Assembly (NCBI GenBank): GCA_963744225.1
Contig: CAVUSV010000004.1
Span: 1,736,001 to 1,800,000, forward strand
Reading direction: 5' to 3'
DNA from: Bog-473 sp963744225
GTDB lineage: Bacteria > Actinomycetota > Acidimicrobiia > Acidimicrobiales > RAAP-2
DNA: 64,000 nucleotides
In this document: positions 7,308 to 16,034 of the stretch, piece after piece
Layout of the letters: each line of letters begins with the position of its first letter
Position numbering within the stretch: position 1 is the first letter of the stretch
Notes under the pieces: generated by a model
Databases searched by the model: none
What the model was told of the DNA's origin: nothing
What the model saw: the letters and a program-made list of their open reading frames with translations, nothing else
Made by a program: the position numbers and the translations under genes

Positions 7308-8898
7308 CCGAGCTGCCCAGCGGATTCCACCAGACGGGATCGTCGCAGGCCCACGCCTCGGCCCGGAGATCCACCTTTGTCACCTTGCCTGTGGCGGTCT
7401 GGGGGAGCGAGGTGGAGATCCGAACGTAGCGTGGTCGCCACTTCGGCCCAAGGTCCGGCTGTGCCGCCAGCCACCCAGCGAAGGCATCGGGGTCGAACGT
7501 GCGGCCCGGCACCGTTTCGAGGGCGGCCATGACCTGGTCGCCGGCGCCCGACGCTGTGTCGGGAACGGGGTAGACCGCCACGACGGCAACGTCGGGGTGG
7601 CGCGAGAGGATCGTCTCGACCGGACCGGCCGCGAAGTTCTCCGAATCGACGCGGAGCCAGTCACCGGTGCGCCCGGCGAAGTAGAAGAACCCGTCCGCGT
7701 CCACGTAACCGAGGTCTCCGGTCCAGTACCAGCCGCCGCGCAGCCGCTCCCGCTCGGCGTCTTCGCGTTGGTAGTACCCCTCGAACTTGCCGCGTCCACT
7801 GCGGTTGACGATCTCGCCGATCGCCTGGCCCGCGTTGAGAAGTCGCCTATCGCCATCGAACTCGGCAGGGGGGCACTCCTCACCCGTCTCCGGGCTGATG
7901 ACGGCCAGGTCAATCCCGTCGACCGGCCTACCCAAGGCGCCTTTGGGCATGCCGAGCACCGGGTTGACGGCAGCGCCACCCTCGCTCTGGCCGTAGCCCT
8001 CGATCAGGTAGCAACCAAAGCGCTTCCGGAATCGGTCACGATCACGGACCGAGGCCTCGGTCCCAAAGGCACTCTGCAGCGTGTTATCGGCATCGTCGGC
8101 CCGCTCGGGCGTGGCGAGGATGTATGCGATGGCCTTGCCCACGTAACTGAACTTGGTGGCGCCGAAACGCCGCACGTCTTCAATGAAGGCAGAAGCGCTG
8201 AATCGGGGACGCACCGCGATCGCTGCGCCGACCATGACCGCCGGTCCCCACAGCGCCATGAGCGCGTTGCCGTGGAACAACGGCATGGGGCAGTAGCAGA
8301 CGTCGGCGGCTGTGTACCCGTAACCGGGGGCGGCCACCTCGGCGATGCCGGCCAGCCTGCCCTGGGTGCATCGGACCGCCTTGGGCACCCCCGTGGTCCC
8401 AGAGGTGAAGATGAGGAGATACAGCGCGTCTTCCGCGACGTCGCCCGCCTTGTCGACGAGGTCCTGAGCAGCCGTCCTGCCCGCGAACTCGGCCAGCAAC
8501 GCCTCGTAGCGCTCGGTTCCGGTCACGAGCACCTTGTCGTCGTCCAGTCCGAGCGACAGCCCCTCGAGCAGGTCGGCGCCATCCGCGTCCGTGACGATCA
8601 GGGAGCAGTCGGTGGCTCGGATGTCAGCGGCGAGGGCCTCGCCCCGTCGAGTCGGATTGATCCCGACGATGGCCGCCCCGGCCAGGGCGATGCCGTTCAG
8701 CCAGAACAGGTAGTCGGGACCGTTGGGGAGGAGGACGCCGACATGGGGCTTGCCCGTGCCGAACATCGACTGTGCGAGTGCACCTCGTGCCGACCCCTCG
8801 AGCACCGCCTCGCGCCACGTCCAGCTCCCGGCGGCCGAGAGGACGCCGGTGCGGTCGTCTTCGGCGCGGGCCGCGACCATGGCAGCGACCGTGGTCAC
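7213..8898 (-). CDS. Long/medium-chain acyl-CoA synthetase (FadD-type, ANL family)
   Basis: A 561-aa adenylate-forming enzyme that would activate a carboxylic acid to its CoA thioester. The AMP/phosphate loop is LLIFTSGTTGVPKAV at about 161-175. Further motifs are IEGYGQSEGG, the hinge region YWTGDLGYVDADGFFYFAGR, and the C-terminal LPQTATGKVTKVDL with the catalytic Lys. The GTG start overlaps the stop of the FMN dehydrogenase upstream as GTGA, so the two are translationally coupled. The overall style resembles mycobacterial FadD17-like enzymes. The context (FMN oxidase, divergent thiolase operon) supports a role in degrading a CoA-linked substrate. Confidence 0.9.
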   Translation of the reverse strand: MTTVAAMVAARAEDDRTGVLSAAGSWTWREAVLEGSARGALAQSMFGTGKPHVGVLLPNGPDYLFWLNGIALAGAAIVGINPTRRGEALAADIRATDCSLIVTDADGADLLEGLSLGLDDDKVLVTGTERYEALLAEFAGRTAAQDLVDKAGDVAEDALYLLIFTSGTTGVPKAVRCTQGRLAGIAEVAAPGYGYTAADVCYCPMPLFHGNALMALWGPAVMVGAAIAVRPRFSASAFIEDVRRFGATKFSYVGKAIAYILATPERADDADNTLQSAFGTEASVRDRDRFRKRFGCYLIEGYGQSEGGAAVNPVLGMPKGALGRPVDGIDLAVISPETGEECPPAEFDGDRRLLNAGQAIGEIVNRSGRGKFEGYYQREDAERERLRGGWYWTGDLGYVDADGFFYFAGRTGDWLRVDSENFAAGPVETILSRHPDVAVVAVYPVPDTASGAGDQVMAALETVPGRTFDPDAFAGWLAAQPDLGPKWRPRYVRISTSLPQTATGKVTKVDLRAEAWACDDPVWWNPLGSSVIGFRPLTDEDRAQLAAGLAENGRPPVGTAR

Positions 8899-10088
8899 CG
8901 CAGCGCGCCGCCTTCGAGCGCCCACCCGGGGGTCCGGCGCACCAGGCTTCGATCGATGGAGTCGACCGTTGCCGCGCCGCAGAGCGCCATGGCCCGTCGT
9001 AGCTCGGACTCGTACCAACGCAGCAGCGCCGCCACGCCGTCGGCCCCTCCGGTAGCGAGCGCCCAGAGGGAAGGGCGCCCGACCAACGTCGCCCGCGCCC
9101 CGAGGGCCAACGCCTTGACCACGTCGGGCGAGCGGCGGACGCCTCCGTCGACGTACACCTCGGCCCGGCCCGCGACGGCGTCAACGATCTCGGACAGGAC
9201 ATCGGCCGTGGCCGGGGCGTCGGCAAGCTGCCGGCCGCCGTGGTTCGACACCACGACCGCCGCCGCCCCGGCCTCGACCGACCGCAGGGCGTCGTCCGCC
9301 CGTTGCACCCCCTTCACCACGACGGGCAGTGAGCTCAATCCGGCCAGCCACCCGATGTCATCGGGTGTGATCGCCGGATCGAACTCGTGGGTCACGAGGG
9401 CCATGAAACCGCCCTCCCGAGCGCTGTCGGTGCTCTCACCCGCCAGATTGGGGAGGGCCAGGTCGTCGGGCAGATGCACGCCCATCCGCCACTCCCGCAG
9501 CCGGAGCCCCGAGACGGGGGCGTCGACCGTCAGGACGAGGGCTCGATAGCCGTGCGCAACAGCCCGGCTCACCAATTCGGCCGTACGCGCTCGCTCCCGC
9601 AGGATGTAGACCTGCATCCAGCGCAGGGCGTCCGGAGCGGCGCCGGCCACCTCCTCGAGTGGGCAGGTGGCGAGCGACGAGAGGATCATCAGCACCCCTG
9701 CCGCGGCCGCCCCCCGGGCGGTGGCCACCTCCCCCTCAGGATGGGCCAGTCCCTGGATCGCCGTCGGCGCGATGGCGACGGGCGACGCGACGGGCTCCCC
9801 GAGCACCGTCGTTGCGGGCGACACCTCGTCTATACCGGCCAGCACACGGGGATGGAGCTGCCAGTGGCTCCAGGCGGCCACGTTGCCCTCCAGGAGGCGC
9901 TCGTCGTCCGCCCCGCCCGAGTAGTAGGCGTACGCCATGTCCCCGATGGCGTGCCGGGCATCACGCTCGAGGTCCTCGAGAGAGAGGTCCGTGACCAGGG
10001 GCGTCGTCCCGCGCAGTTCGAGGCCGCCCGTCTCGGGGTTGTGCCCCGAGGTGCTGGTGCTGGCAGGATGAGCGGGCACGAGCCGCAT
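8895..10088 (-). CDS. FMN-dependent alpha-hydroxy-acid dehydrogenase/oxidase
   Basis: A 397-aa protein of the lactate oxidase / glycolate oxidase / mandelate dehydrogenase family. It has AYAYYSGGADDERLLEGN near the N-terminus, an FMN site PVAIAPTAIQGLAHPEGE, a DAPVSGLRLREWRMG segment and a LPVVVKGVQRADDAL strand with the conserved Lys. The catalytic loop VVVSNHGGRQLADAPAT has the His and Arg expected, and VYVDGGVRRSPDVVKALALG closes the barrel. It oxidises an L-2-hydroxy acid to the 2-keto acid. The gene is the first of a two-gene unit with the acyl-CoA synthetase and diverges from the LLM-thiolase operon. Confidence 0.88.
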   Translation of the reverse strand: MRLVPAHPASTSTSGHNPETGGLELRGTTPLVTDLSLEDLERDARHAIGDMAYAYYSGGADDERLLEGNVAAWSHWQLHPRVLAGIDEVSPATTVLGEPVASPVAIAPTAIQGLAHPEGEVATARGAAAAGVLMILSSLATCPLEEVAGAAPDALRWMQVYILRERARTAELVSRAVAHGYRALVLTVDAPVSGLRLREWRMGVHLPDDLALPNLAGESTDSAREGGFMALVTHEFDPAITPDDIGWLAGLSSLPVVVKGVQRADDALRSVEAGAAAVVVSNHGGRQLADAPATADVLSEIVDAVAGRAEVYVDGGVRRSPDVVKALALGARATLVGRPSLWALATGGADGVAALLRWYESELRRAMALCGAATVDSIDRSLVRRTPGWALEGGALR

Positions 10089-10137
10089 GGTAGGCGGCGC
10101 TCGTGCACGACACACTCGTCTGACAAGGGGGCAACAG

Positions 10138-11014
10138 TTGCGATTCTCGTATGCGGAGTCGATGACCGACCCGTCGTACTACCTCCCCCTGGCGCGGGCG
10201 GCCGAAGCGGCTGGATACGACTCCATCGTCATTCCCGACAGCATCTGCTACCCCGAAGTGTCCGACACCACCTACCCCTTCAATCCCGACGGGACCCGGG
10301 AGTTCCTCGAGGACAAGCCCTTCCTCGAGCCCTTCTCGCTGATCCCCGCCATGGGCGCGGTCACCGAACGGATCCGCTTCGTGACCTTCGTGATCAAGCT
10401 CCCCATCCGCCAGCCGGTCCTCATTGCCAAGCAGGTCAGCTCCACTGCCGTGCTGACCGGCAACCGCCTGGTCCTCGGGGTCGGCACGAGCCCGTGGCCC
10501 GAGGACTACGCCATCTGCGGCGTCCCCTGGGAGCGGCGCGGCAAGCGGATGGACGAGGAGATCGCCATCATGCGGGGGCTGATGGCCGGCGGGTACTTCG
10601 AGTTCCACGGCGAGGTCTTCGACGTTCCTTCTATAAAAATGTGTCCGACGCCGAGCGCTGCCGTGCCGATCCTTATCGGCGGACACCACGAAGCCGCCCT
10701 CCGCCGGGCTGCCGTCGACGGCGACGGTTGGTTGCACGGCGGCGGCGACGCCGGACGACCTCCCCGGTCTCCTGGAGCGCCTGGCCGCACTGCGCAAGGA
10801 GCACGGCACCGACGCCAAGCCGTTCGAGGTCCATGTCATCTCGCTCGACGCCTACAGCCCCGACGGCGTCAAGCGGCTCGAGGAGCTCGGTGTCACCGAC
10901 GTCATCGTCGGCTTCCGCTGGCCCTACGGGACGGAGCAGGACACCGAGGACCTGCAGACGAAGATCGACAACATGAATCGGTTCGCCGATGACGTCATCG
11001 CCAAGGTCCGTTGA
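10138..11014 (+). CDS. F420-dependent LLM oxidoreductase (one frame break)
   Basis: The TTG at 10138 follows an AAGGGGG ribosome-binding site and gives RFSYAESMTDPSYYLPLARA, the usual start of TIGR03619-type F420 oxidoreductases. The next blocks (FVTFVIKLPIRQPVLIAKQ, LVLGVGTSPWPEDY) are intact. Near 10747 the reading frame moves by one base: the first frame ends its homology at GDGWLHGGG, and the next frame resumes with TPDDLPGLLERLAALRKEHG and runs to the TGA at 11012-11014. Removing one G from GGCGGCGGCGACG restores a single ORF of about 291 aa. The gene heads an operon with SnoaL-like, DUF35 and thiolase genes. An assembly indel is more likely than a true pseudogene. Confidence 0.85.
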
Positions 11015-11031
11015 GAGGGAGGGAAAATCAC

Positions 11032-11451
11032 ATGGCTGACGAAGCGCTGACCGCCCGCGAACTCGGCATCAGGTCCAGGGCCGCCGTCCACGCCCGAGAC
11101 CGCGACGCCTGGTTGGATCTTTTTAGCGACGACGCGGTGGTGCAAGACCCCGTTGGACCATCGCCCTTCGACCCGGAGGGGAAAGGCCATCACGGACGGG
11201 AGGCCATCGCCGCCTTCTACGACACGGTCATCGGGCCGAGCGAGGCCATCACCTTCGAGATCACCGAGTCGTACCTGTGCGGCGACGAGGTGGCCGACCA
11301 CGGCGTCATCCGGACCACGCTCGCCGGCGGCACCCACCAGGCCGTCGTGCGTGGCGTGTACACCTACCGCAGCAACGGCGAGGGGAAGCTGGCGGCACTC
11401 AGGGCGTATTGGGAGTTCGACGCGCTGGAGCTGGTGGAGCTTGGGGGCTGA
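11032..11451 (+). CDS. SnoaL-like / NTF2-fold protein
   Basis: A 139-aa protein with the NTF2-like cone fold: an N-terminal helix (LTARELGIRSRAAVHARDRD), WLDLFSDDAVVQDPVG, the GREAIAAFYDTVI loop and ITFEITESYLCGDEVADHGV. The start at 11032 is fixed by a GGGAGGG ribosome-binding site about 10 bases upstream. Members include polyketide cyclases, ketosteroid isomerases and simple dehydratases; the DP motif (QDPVGPSPFDP) is common in isomerase-like SnoaL_2 proteins. It sits 17 bases after the LLM gene and 7 before the DUF35 gene, so a role in the same CoA-ester or steroid-like pathway is inferred. Confidence 0.85.
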   Translation: MADEALTARELGIRSRAAVHARDRDAWLDLFSDDAVVQDPVGPSPFDPEGKGHHGREAIAAFYDTVIGPSEAITFEITESYLCGDEVADHGVIRTTLAGGTHQAVVRGVYTYRSNGEGKLAALRAYWEFDALELVELGG

Positions 11452-11458
11452 GACGCTC

Positions 11459-11860
11459 ATGCGCGTGATGGTCCGGGACGGACTGTTCACCGACGACGAT
11501 CCGCCCGCGCTGCTGGGCACTCGCTGCGGGGCCTGCGGGTCCGTCCACTTTCCACGGGCCGACGCGTGCACGTACTGCGCCACCGAGCACCCCGAGCCCG
11601 TGGAGCTCTCAACCCGCGGGACCCTGTGGGCATGGACGGCGGTGACCGCGGCACCGCCGGGGTACCAGGGCGAGGTCCCCTACGGAATCGGGGTCGTCGA
11701 GCTGCCGGAGGGGGTGCGCGTCATCACCCGGCTGACAGTGGGCGACCCGGCCGCGCTCTCCCCAGGTCAGGCGATGGAGCTCGAGATCGTGCCCCTGCAC
11801 CGCGACGAGGACGGCAATGACGTCGTGACCTATGCGTTTGCTCCCGTGGTCGCGTCGTGA
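11459..11860 (+). CDS. DUF35 OB-fold / zinc-ribbon thiolase partner
   Basis: A 133-aa protein with a zinc ribbon followed by an OB fold. The four ribbon cysteines are visible at about residues 23, 26, 37 and 40 (CGACG then CTYC). The OB part begins GTLWAWTAVTAAPPGY. DUF35 proteins act as small partners of thiolases and aldolases, for example ChsH2 with Ltp2 in mycobacterial steroid side-chain degradation and DUF35 with acetoacetyl-CoA thiolase/HMG-CoA synthase in archaea. Here the stop overlaps the thiolase start by GTGA, which supports a 1:1 complex. Alternative ATG at 11468. Confidence 0.9.
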   Translation: MRVMVRDGLFTDDDPPALLGTRCGACGSVHFPRADACTYCATEHPEPVELSTRGTLWAWTAVTAAPPGYQGEVPYGIGVVELPEGVRVITRLTVGDPAALSPGQAMELEIVPLHRDEDGNDVVTYAFAPVVAS

Positions 11861-12996
11861 GTGGCGTTGCGATCACTGGCGTCGGGCTGCACCCGTTCGG
11901 GCGGTTCGAGGGCGTTTCCACCACGGACATGGGCGTCGTCGCCGTCCGGGCCGCTCTCCACGAAGCTGGCGTCGGCAAGGGCGACTTCCAGGCCGCGTTT
12001 TGCGGGACTGCCTACGGCGGGGTCGCGACGGGGCACAAAGTCCTGAGCCGGCTGGGCATGACCGGCATGCCGATTGTCGATGTCGAGGCTGGATGCGCCA
12101 GTGGCAGCGCAGCCCTCATGCTGGCCGCCGCTGCCATCCGGGCCGGTCAGTACGACACCGTCGTTGTCTTCGGGACGGAGAAGATGCCAAAAGGCATCAT
12201 CCGCTCCTCGTTCTTCGAACCCTGGCAGGAGGAGGCGGGTCTGGCGGCGACACCCGCCTTCTTTGGGCTGCGGGCGCAGCGGCTGTGCCTGACGTCGGGC
12301 GTCACCAAGGACCACCTGGCCCGCGTGGTGGTAAAGAACCGTCGGCACGGGGAGGCGAATCCCGACGCAATGTTTCAGAAGGAAACGTCCGTGGATGAGG
12401 TGCTCTCGTCGCGCGTCGTCTGCGAACCGCTGCACCTCTTCATGCTGTGTTCGCCCAACGAAGGCGCGGCCGCGCTCGTGCTGCGGCGCGACGACCTGCC
12501 CTCCGGCGCCCATCCGGTCAAGCTTGCCGCCGCCGTGTTGCGCTCCCACGTACCGGGTCCGGTCCTCAGCGAGTCGACACCGTTGGCCGGGCTGGCCGAC
12601 GACGCGGTGCCCGCGCCGACCACCCTGGCAGCGACCGCCGCCTACACGGAGGCCGGACTCGGTCCCGAGGACCTCCATGTCGTGGAGTGTCAGGACACCG
12701 ACGCCGCCCGGGAGTTGCTCTCGTGCGAGGAGCTCGGCCTCTGCGAACCGGGTGGCTCGGCCGCGTTGCTGGACTCGGGTGCCACGTCGCTCGGTGGGCG
12801 GCTGCCCGTGAACCCGAGCGGTGGGCTGCTGTCCAAGGGTGAGCCGTTGGGAGCCTCCGCCGTCGGCCAGGTGGTCGAGCTGGTGCGCCAGCTCCGGGGC
12901 GAAAGCGGGCCGCGGCAGGTTGAGGGCGCCAGGGTCGCCCTCTCTCACACCGTGGGGCGCGGGGCCAATGCCGGAGTCGTCATCCTGACGCGCTGA
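11857..12996 (+). CDS. Thiolase-fold lipid-transfer-type acyl-CoA thiolase
   Basis: A 379-aa SCP-x/Ltp-type thiolase. The nucleophilic cysteine region is DVEAGCASGSAALMLA (Cys about 80). The C-terminal half has LPVNPSGGLLSKGEPLGASA and a final ALSHTVGRGANAGVVILTR, where many biosynthetic thiolases carry a CxG cysteine; its replacement is typical of lipid-transfer/aldolase-like members. The usual His-containing E-x-H-D loop reads VVECQDTDAARELL here, with Cys-Gln where His is common. This suggests retro-aldol or thiolytic cleavage of an unusual acyl-CoA with the DUF35 protein. GTG start overlaps the upstream stop. Confidence 0.87.
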   Translation: MSGVAITGVGLHPFGRFEGVSTTDMGVVAVRAALHEAGVGKGDFQAAFCGTAYGGVATGHKVLSRLGMTGMPIVDVEAGCASGSAALMLAAAAIRAGQYDTVVVFGTEKMPKGIIRSSFFEPWQEEAGLAATPAFFGLRAQRLCLTSGVTKDHLARVVVKNRRHGEANPDAMFQKETSVDEVLSSRVVCEPLHLFMLCSPNEGAAALVLRRDDLPSGAHPVKLAAAVLRSHVPGPVLSESTPLAGLADDAVPAPTTLAATAAYTEAGLGPEDLHVVECQDTDAARELLSCEELGLCEPGGSAALLDSGATSLGGRLPVNPSGGLLSKGEPLGASAVGQVVELVRQLRGESGPRQVEGARVALSHTVGRGANAGVVILTR

Positions 12997-13075
12997 GCGG
13001 GGACAGTTCTGCACGATCGTGGAGTTCGAGTGGGTTCGTACGAGGCTGGCTGACGGCCGGACGGGCAGGTAGGAC

Positions 13076-13814
13076 TCAGTCGGCGTCAAGCCGGTCCAGC
13101 AGTTCGGGGAGCTGCGAGAGCGTCGTAACGACCGCGTCCGGAAGCTCACCCTCGTGGCCAGAGTGTGGGACGAACCTTCCTTCGCCGTCCCGGTCGATCC
13201 AGACAGCGCGCCAGCCGGCACGTTTCGCCCCGACCACGTCGTTGAGGGGGTGGTCGCCGACAAGCACACAGGCCGAGGGCACCACTCCGAGTTCGCGCTC
13301 GACCACCTCGAAGATGCCTTTGTCCGGCTTGGCCACGCGGTGGTCCTGTGCGAACACAACCGACTCGAAGTAGCGGGCCAGTCCGACCTTCTCGGGCAAT
13401 CGGCTGCCGTTGGAGAGCAGGCCCAGGCGGTAGCGGGCGTGCAGGGCGTCCAAGCAGGGCAGTGTGTCGGGGAAGAGAGCGGGATCGCGGTCGCGATGGT
13501 GGAAGTATGACCTACTCAACTGCTCCGCCAACACGGCGTCTGCCGCCTCGTCGCCCCCTTCCGCGTTGCGCCGGCGCTGCAGCGTGCGGGAGAAGCCCTG
13601 GACACGCAGGGCGGCCAGGGACCACTCGATCCTGTCCAGCTCCACTCCGACGGCAGCGCGGTCGCCTTCGAGGTCCCGCCACTGCAGCGCTGCGCTGAAG
13701 GGTCCGGGCCGGGCGAGACGGATCTCGTCGACGACGGCGATCAGGGCCTCGCGCATGACGCGGTCGGAAATCCCACAAGGTCTGGTCCCCGTCGAAGAGG
13801 ACGGCCTCGATCAT
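13076..13814 (-). CDS. HAD-superfamily hydrolase (one frame break)
   Basis: The ATG whose complement is 13812-13814 gives MIEAVLFDGDQTLWDF, a perfect HAD motif I. After that the frame must shift: one base removed from the run near 13766-13769 joins it to DRVMREALIAVVDEIRLARP. The rest is intact: motif II LGLLSNGSRLPEKVGLA, the Lys region AKPDKGIFEVV and motif IV CVLVGDHPLNDVVGAKRAG. The reconstructed protein is about 245 aa and is likely a small phosphatase such as a nucleotidase. It starts 7 bases after the stop of the MDR oxidoreductase on the same strand. Confidence 0.83.
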
Positions 13815-13821
13815 CGGTGCA

Positions 13822-14763
13822 TCAGGCGAGGAGGACGACCTTGCCCAATTTGGCTCCCTTGGCGAAGCGCTCATACGCGTCCTCCGCCTGGGACATGGGA
13901 AAGACGTCGCACACGGGAACTGTGATGCGCTCTGCCGTGAGGAGGGGCAGCACGTGGATGCCTACGGCGGCCGCAACGTTCGCCTTCTCCCGCTTGCTGC
14001 GGGTGCGCAAGGTGGAGCCACTGATCTGGGCGCGCTTCATCATGACCTGCATGAGATCGAGTTCCATCTGGCCGCCGCCGCCGACACCGATGACCACGAC
14101 GCGGGCCCACGGGGCCAGATGCGGGAAGACGGCGCCAAGGCTGGGCGCGCCGATCAACTCGAGCACGACATCGAAGGGACCGTGCTCGCCCTCGGCTCCC
14201 GGTTCGATGACCGCTGCGGCGCCGAGCGCGGCGACCGCGTCCCAGCGGTCCCGGTCGCGCACGGTGGCGGTCACTGTCGCACCAGTAGCCGCGGCGAGTT
14301 GCACGCCCGCGGTGCCGACGCCGCCCGCCGCTCCGCTCACCAGCACCCGCTCGCCCGCCTGGAGCCCGGCCTGCAGGAAGAGCCCGTCGAAGGCGGTCGT
14401 GAACGCTTCGGGGAAGCCCCCCGCCACGGGCCAGGGTACGAAGTCGGGGACGGGCAGCGCGTGGAGCTCGTCGACGAGGGCAAGGGTCGCCTGTGCACCG
14501 CCCCCGACCACCGCCATCACGCGGTCGCCCGGAGCGAAGAGGGAGACCTGACGCCCGACAGCGACAACCTCGCCAGCCAGTTCCATCCCAGGGATGTCCG
14601 TCGGCCAGCCGGGCGGGGCGGGATAGAGGCCGACCCGCTGCAACAGGTCGGCCGAGTTGAGCCCGGCGGCCCGCACAGCGACAAGCAGCTCCGTGTCACC
14701 CGGGACTGGGTCCGCCCGCTCCTCCCAGTGCAGCTGGTTGTCGCGGATGACGACGGCGTGCAC
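13822..14763 (-). CDS. MDR-family NAD(P)H:quinone oxidoreductase-like protein
   Basis: A 313-aa medium-chain dehydrogenase/reductase without structural zinc cysteines. It has AAGLNSADLLQRVGLYPAPP, IPGMELAGEVVAVG, and the nucleotide-binding loop RVLVSGAAGGVGTAGVQLA. This is the zeta-crystallin / QOR pattern. It probably reduces quinones or enoyl-type carbonyls with NADPH. I prefer the GTG at 14763 (VHAVVIRDN), preceded by AGGGTGGG; a GTG three codons upstream at 14772 is possible. Stop-to-start spacing to the downstream HAD gene is short, so they are probably co-transcribed. Confidence 0.85.
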   Translation of the reverse strand: MHAVVIRDNQLHWEERADPVPGDTELLVAVRAAGLNSADLLQRVGLYPAPPGWPTDIPGMELAGEVVAVGRQVSLFAPGDRVMAVVGGGAQATLALVDELHALPVPDFVPWPVAGGFPEAFTTAFDGLFLQAGLQAGERVLVSGAAGGVGTAGVQLAAATGATVTATVRDRDRWDAVAALGAAAVIEPGAEGEHGPFDVVLELIGAPSLGAVFPHLAPWARVVVIGVGGGGQMELDLMQVMMKRAQISGSTLRTRSKREKANVAAAVGIHVLPLLTAERITVPVCDVFPMSQAEDAYERFAKGAKLGKVVLLA

Positions 14764-14822
14764 GGCGCCCACCCTACGTGTTGCCCGAGCGGGCGCTCAC
14801 TTGGGCCCGGTAGGGTCGGGCC

Positions 14823-15311
14823 ATGGCTCTCTACGACATCCCCATCCATACCCTCCAAGGTGAGGACGCACGGCTCGGCGACTACGCCGGCCAGACCCTG
14901 CTGTTGGTCAACGTGGCATCGAAGTGCGGCCTGACGCCGCAGTACGAAGGCCTCGAGCGGCTGCAGAAGACCTACGGCGACCGCGGCTTCACGGTGATCG
15001 GCTTCCCGTGCAACCAGTTCATGGGTCAGGAGCCCGGGACGGCAGAGGAGATCGCACAATTCTGCTCGGCCACGTACGGCGTCAGCTTCCCGCTGATGGA
15101 GAAGATCGAGGTGAACGGCGAGGGTCGTCACGCCATCTACTCCGAACTGACGGAGAAGAACGACGCCGAGGGCAAGGCGGGCGATATCACCTGGAACTTC
15201 GAGAAGTTCCTCGTGTCACCGCAAGGCGCCGTCGTGGCGCGCTACCGGCCGCAGGTGGAGCCGGAGGACCCGGCGATCGTGGGTGACATCGAGGCGCAGC
15301 TGGCCGCTTGA
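14823..15311 (+). CDS. Glutathione peroxidase family (cysteine-type) peroxidase
   Basis: A 162-aa peroxidase. The catalytic tetrad is visible: Cys35 in LLLVNVASKCGLTPQY, Gln65 in GFPCNQFMGQEPG, and Trp124-Asn125 in DITWNFEKFLV. The catalytic residue is encoded by TGC, so it is not a selenoprotein. Actinobacteria usually lack glutathione, and bacterial Cys-GPx enzymes are commonly thioredoxin-dependent peroxidases, so that role is inferred. The stop overlaps the next gene's TTG start as TTGA, indicating an operon with the HAD phosphatase. Confidence 0.93.
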   Translation: MALYDIPIHTLQGEDARLGDYAGQTLLLVNVASKCGLTPQYEGLERLQKTYGDRGFTVIGFPCNQFMGQEPGTAEEIAQFCSATYGVSFPLMEKIEVNGEGRHAIYSELTEKNDAEGKAGDITWNFEKFLVSPQGAVVARYRPQVEPEDPAIVGDIEAQLAA

Positions 15312-16027
15312 GCTCGGCACCCCCCGCTCCGGCGGGGTTCTCAGCCGCCATCTTCGACATGGACGGCCTCCTCATCGATTCCGAGGTCCTCTGGCACGAG
15401 GCGGAGATCGAGATACTCGGCGCCCTTGGAGTGCCGCTGGCCGCCGATGGCTGCCGCTCCACGAAGGGCATGTTCGTCGGCGAGGTGACCGCCCACTGGC
15501 ACCGGTTGTACCCGTGGTCAGGCCCCACGCCGGACGAGCTGGCGGTCACGATCGTCGACCGTGTCATTGAGTTGATCCTGAGCAAGGGTCAGCTCAAGCC
15601 GGGTGCCGAGCGCGCCATCGACCTGTGTGCTGGGCGTGGACTCTCGCTCGCGGTGGCCTCGTCGTCGGAGTACCGCCTGATCGATGCTGCGCTCGACCAC
15701 TTTGACCTGCGGGGCCGCTTCACGCTGGTGCACTCGGCCGAGGACGAGGCCTACGGCAAGCCGCACCCCGCCGTGTTCCTCGCCACGGCCGCCGAGCTCG
15801 GAGCGTCCCCGCGCCGGTGCGTTGTCTGGGAGGACGCGCCCGCCGGGGTGCTGGCGGCGAAGGCGGCGTGGATGGCCTGCATCGCCGTACCCGAACACGG
15901 CGAAGGCCATCATCCCGCCTTCGGCTTGGCCGATCTCGTGGTCGACTCGTTGCTCGACGTCGACGGCTCGGCCCTCGACGAGGTGGCGCGCCGACATACA
16001 GGAGGCGCTGCGGCAGTGCGCGGCTGA
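15308..16027 (+). CDS. HAD-IA phosphatase, beta-phosphoglucomutase/HxpB-like
   Basis: A 239-aa HAD hydrolase with FSAAIFDMDGLLIDSEVLWHEAEI at the N-terminus (canonical DxDG). It continues with SLAVASSSEYRLIDAALDHF (motif II Ser), AYGKPHPAVFLATAAELG (Lys) and CVVWEDAPAGVLAAKAA (motif IV). This combination is typical of sugar-phosphate phosphatases such as HxpB or phosphoglucomutase-like proteins. The TTG start is inferred from its overlap with the peroxidase stop and the lack of a better start before the first motif. The true substrate is unknown. Confidence 0.85.
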   Translation: MSSAPPAPAGFSAAIFDMDGLLIDSEVLWHEAEIEILGALGVPLAADGCRSTKGMFVGEVTAHWHRLYPWSGPTPDELAVTIVDRVIELILSKGQLKPGAERAIDLCAGRGLSLAVASSSEYRLIDAALDHFDLRGRFTLVHSAEDEAYGKPHPAVFLATAAELGASPRRCVVWEDAPAGVLAAKAAWMACIAVPEHGEGHHPAFGLADLVVDSLLDVDGSALDEVARRHTGGAAAVRG

Positions 16028-16034
16028 ACGCGGC

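Noticed and set aside
7267..9549. A 760-aa open frame on the plus strand opposite the acyl-CoA synthetase and FMN dehydrogenase
   Set aside because: It is a high-GC antisense shadow; the minus-strand genes have full family motifs and the shadow has none.
10700..10760. Programmed frameshift in the LLM oxidoreductase
   Set aside because: No slippery heptamer or downstream structure is evident, and similar breaks occur in many unrelated genes here, so an indel error explains it better.
14823..15311. Possible selenoprotein glutathione peroxidase
   Set aside because: The catalytic codon is TGC (Cys), not TGA, and no SECIS-like element is needed.
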